This document shows, one piece after another, positions 63,895 to 64,000 of a stretch of 64,000 nt of DNA. Source of the stretch: Vallitalea pronyensis. Its GTDB lineage: Bacteria; Bacillota; Clostridia; Lachnospirales; Vallitaleaceae. Every line of letters starts with the position of its first letter. Position 1 is the stretch's first letter. The notes beneath the pieces are model-generated. The model saw nothing but the letters and a program-made list of their open reading frames with translations. It was not told the origin of the DNA and ran no database searches. The DNA lies in assembly GCF_018141445.1 (NCBI RefSeq), contig NZ_CP058649.1, forward strand, positions 2,623,001-2,687,000. Reading direction: 5' to 3'. Position numbers and translations under genes: made by a program.

Positions 63895-64000
63895 ATGAAA
63901 AGTATTAAAACTAAGCTGATTGTGGTCACATCGATTATTGTGTTAGTGTCTTGCAGCATACTGGCTTTCGTATCCTACACAACGAGTTCTAAAGCACTAC
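63895..64000 (+). CDS. Start of a methyl-accepting chemotaxis-like or sensor protein, truncated by the window
   Basis: 35 codons are visible: 'MKSIKTKLIVVTSIIVLVSC' then a hydrophobic continuation into 'ILAFVSYTTSSKAL', which is the N-terminal membrane anchor commonly seen in clostridial chemoreceptors and Cache-domain sensors. GGAAGGGGG precedes ATG 63895. The remainder lies past the right edge, so the assignment rests only on this style of start. Confidence 0.6.
   Translation, partial: MKSIKTKLIVVTSIIVLVSCSILAFVSYTTSSKAL

Overview
The window looks like chromosome of a low-GC, Gram-positive, anaerobic member of the Clostridia. The support is AT-rich DNA, strong AGGAGG-type ribosome binding sites, many ATG/GTG/TTG starts, sugar ABC importers controlled by AraC-type or YesM/YesN regulators, pyruvate formate-lyase paired with purH, and YqzL next to Era. 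A Lachnospirales/Vallitalea-like host is my guess, not something the sequence proves. I see no prophage, insertion sequence, CRISPR array or rRNA.

Layout, 0.0-16.4 kb: carbohydrate uptake and breakdown. The end of a sugar-binding protein gene is followed by an MFS transporter, a GHL6-type glycosidase, a nucleoside-hydrolase-like enzyme and an FGGY sugar kinase. Next come an AraC/GyrI-like regulator with an overlapping leader ORF, an alpha/beta hydrolase and a second MFS transporter. A membrane-bound AraC regulator is divergent from an Lpl-type importer (two permeases and a lipoprotein).

16.6-26.3 kb: a purine permease, then a locus made of two WYL-domain regulators (minus strand), a structured non-coding stretch containing a perfect tRNA-like T-arm, and a slipin. 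This combination resembles RNA-repair (Rtc/Ro/Y-RNA) loci, but no RtcB or Ro gene is present in the window. It is followed by a ZTP (pfl) riboswitch with its terminator, then pflB and purH, which links formate production to the AICAR formylation step.

26.3-33.2 kb, minus strand: a MATE exporter; a ROK regulator-MFS operon ending in a truncated PHP-domain fragment; and an ABC-2 exporter (ATPase and two permeases). 33.4-40.4 kb: a free-methionine-sulfoxide reductase, a YesM/YesN two-component system with a MalFG-type importer, and a decayed duplicate of the reductase locus. 40.4-44.8 kb: an M16C peptidase, Era and a 49-residue YqzL-like protein. 44.8-49.3 kb: a LacI regulator with uxaC, eda and kdgK (hexuronate degradation), with the same 14-bp operator-like sequence in front of the regulator and of uxaC.

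49.5-56.0 kb: mostly small membrane proteins, a hydrolase, an ABC exporter and an MscS channel. 56.1-63.0 kb: an ECF vitamin-type transporter (S, small membrane protein, two ATPases, T) preceded by an unassigned riboswitch-like leader with a possible pseudoknot and a terminator, followed by a kinase-fold protein and a 1042-residue membrane-anchored subtilase. The window closes with a flavin reductase and the start of a chemoreceptor-like gene.
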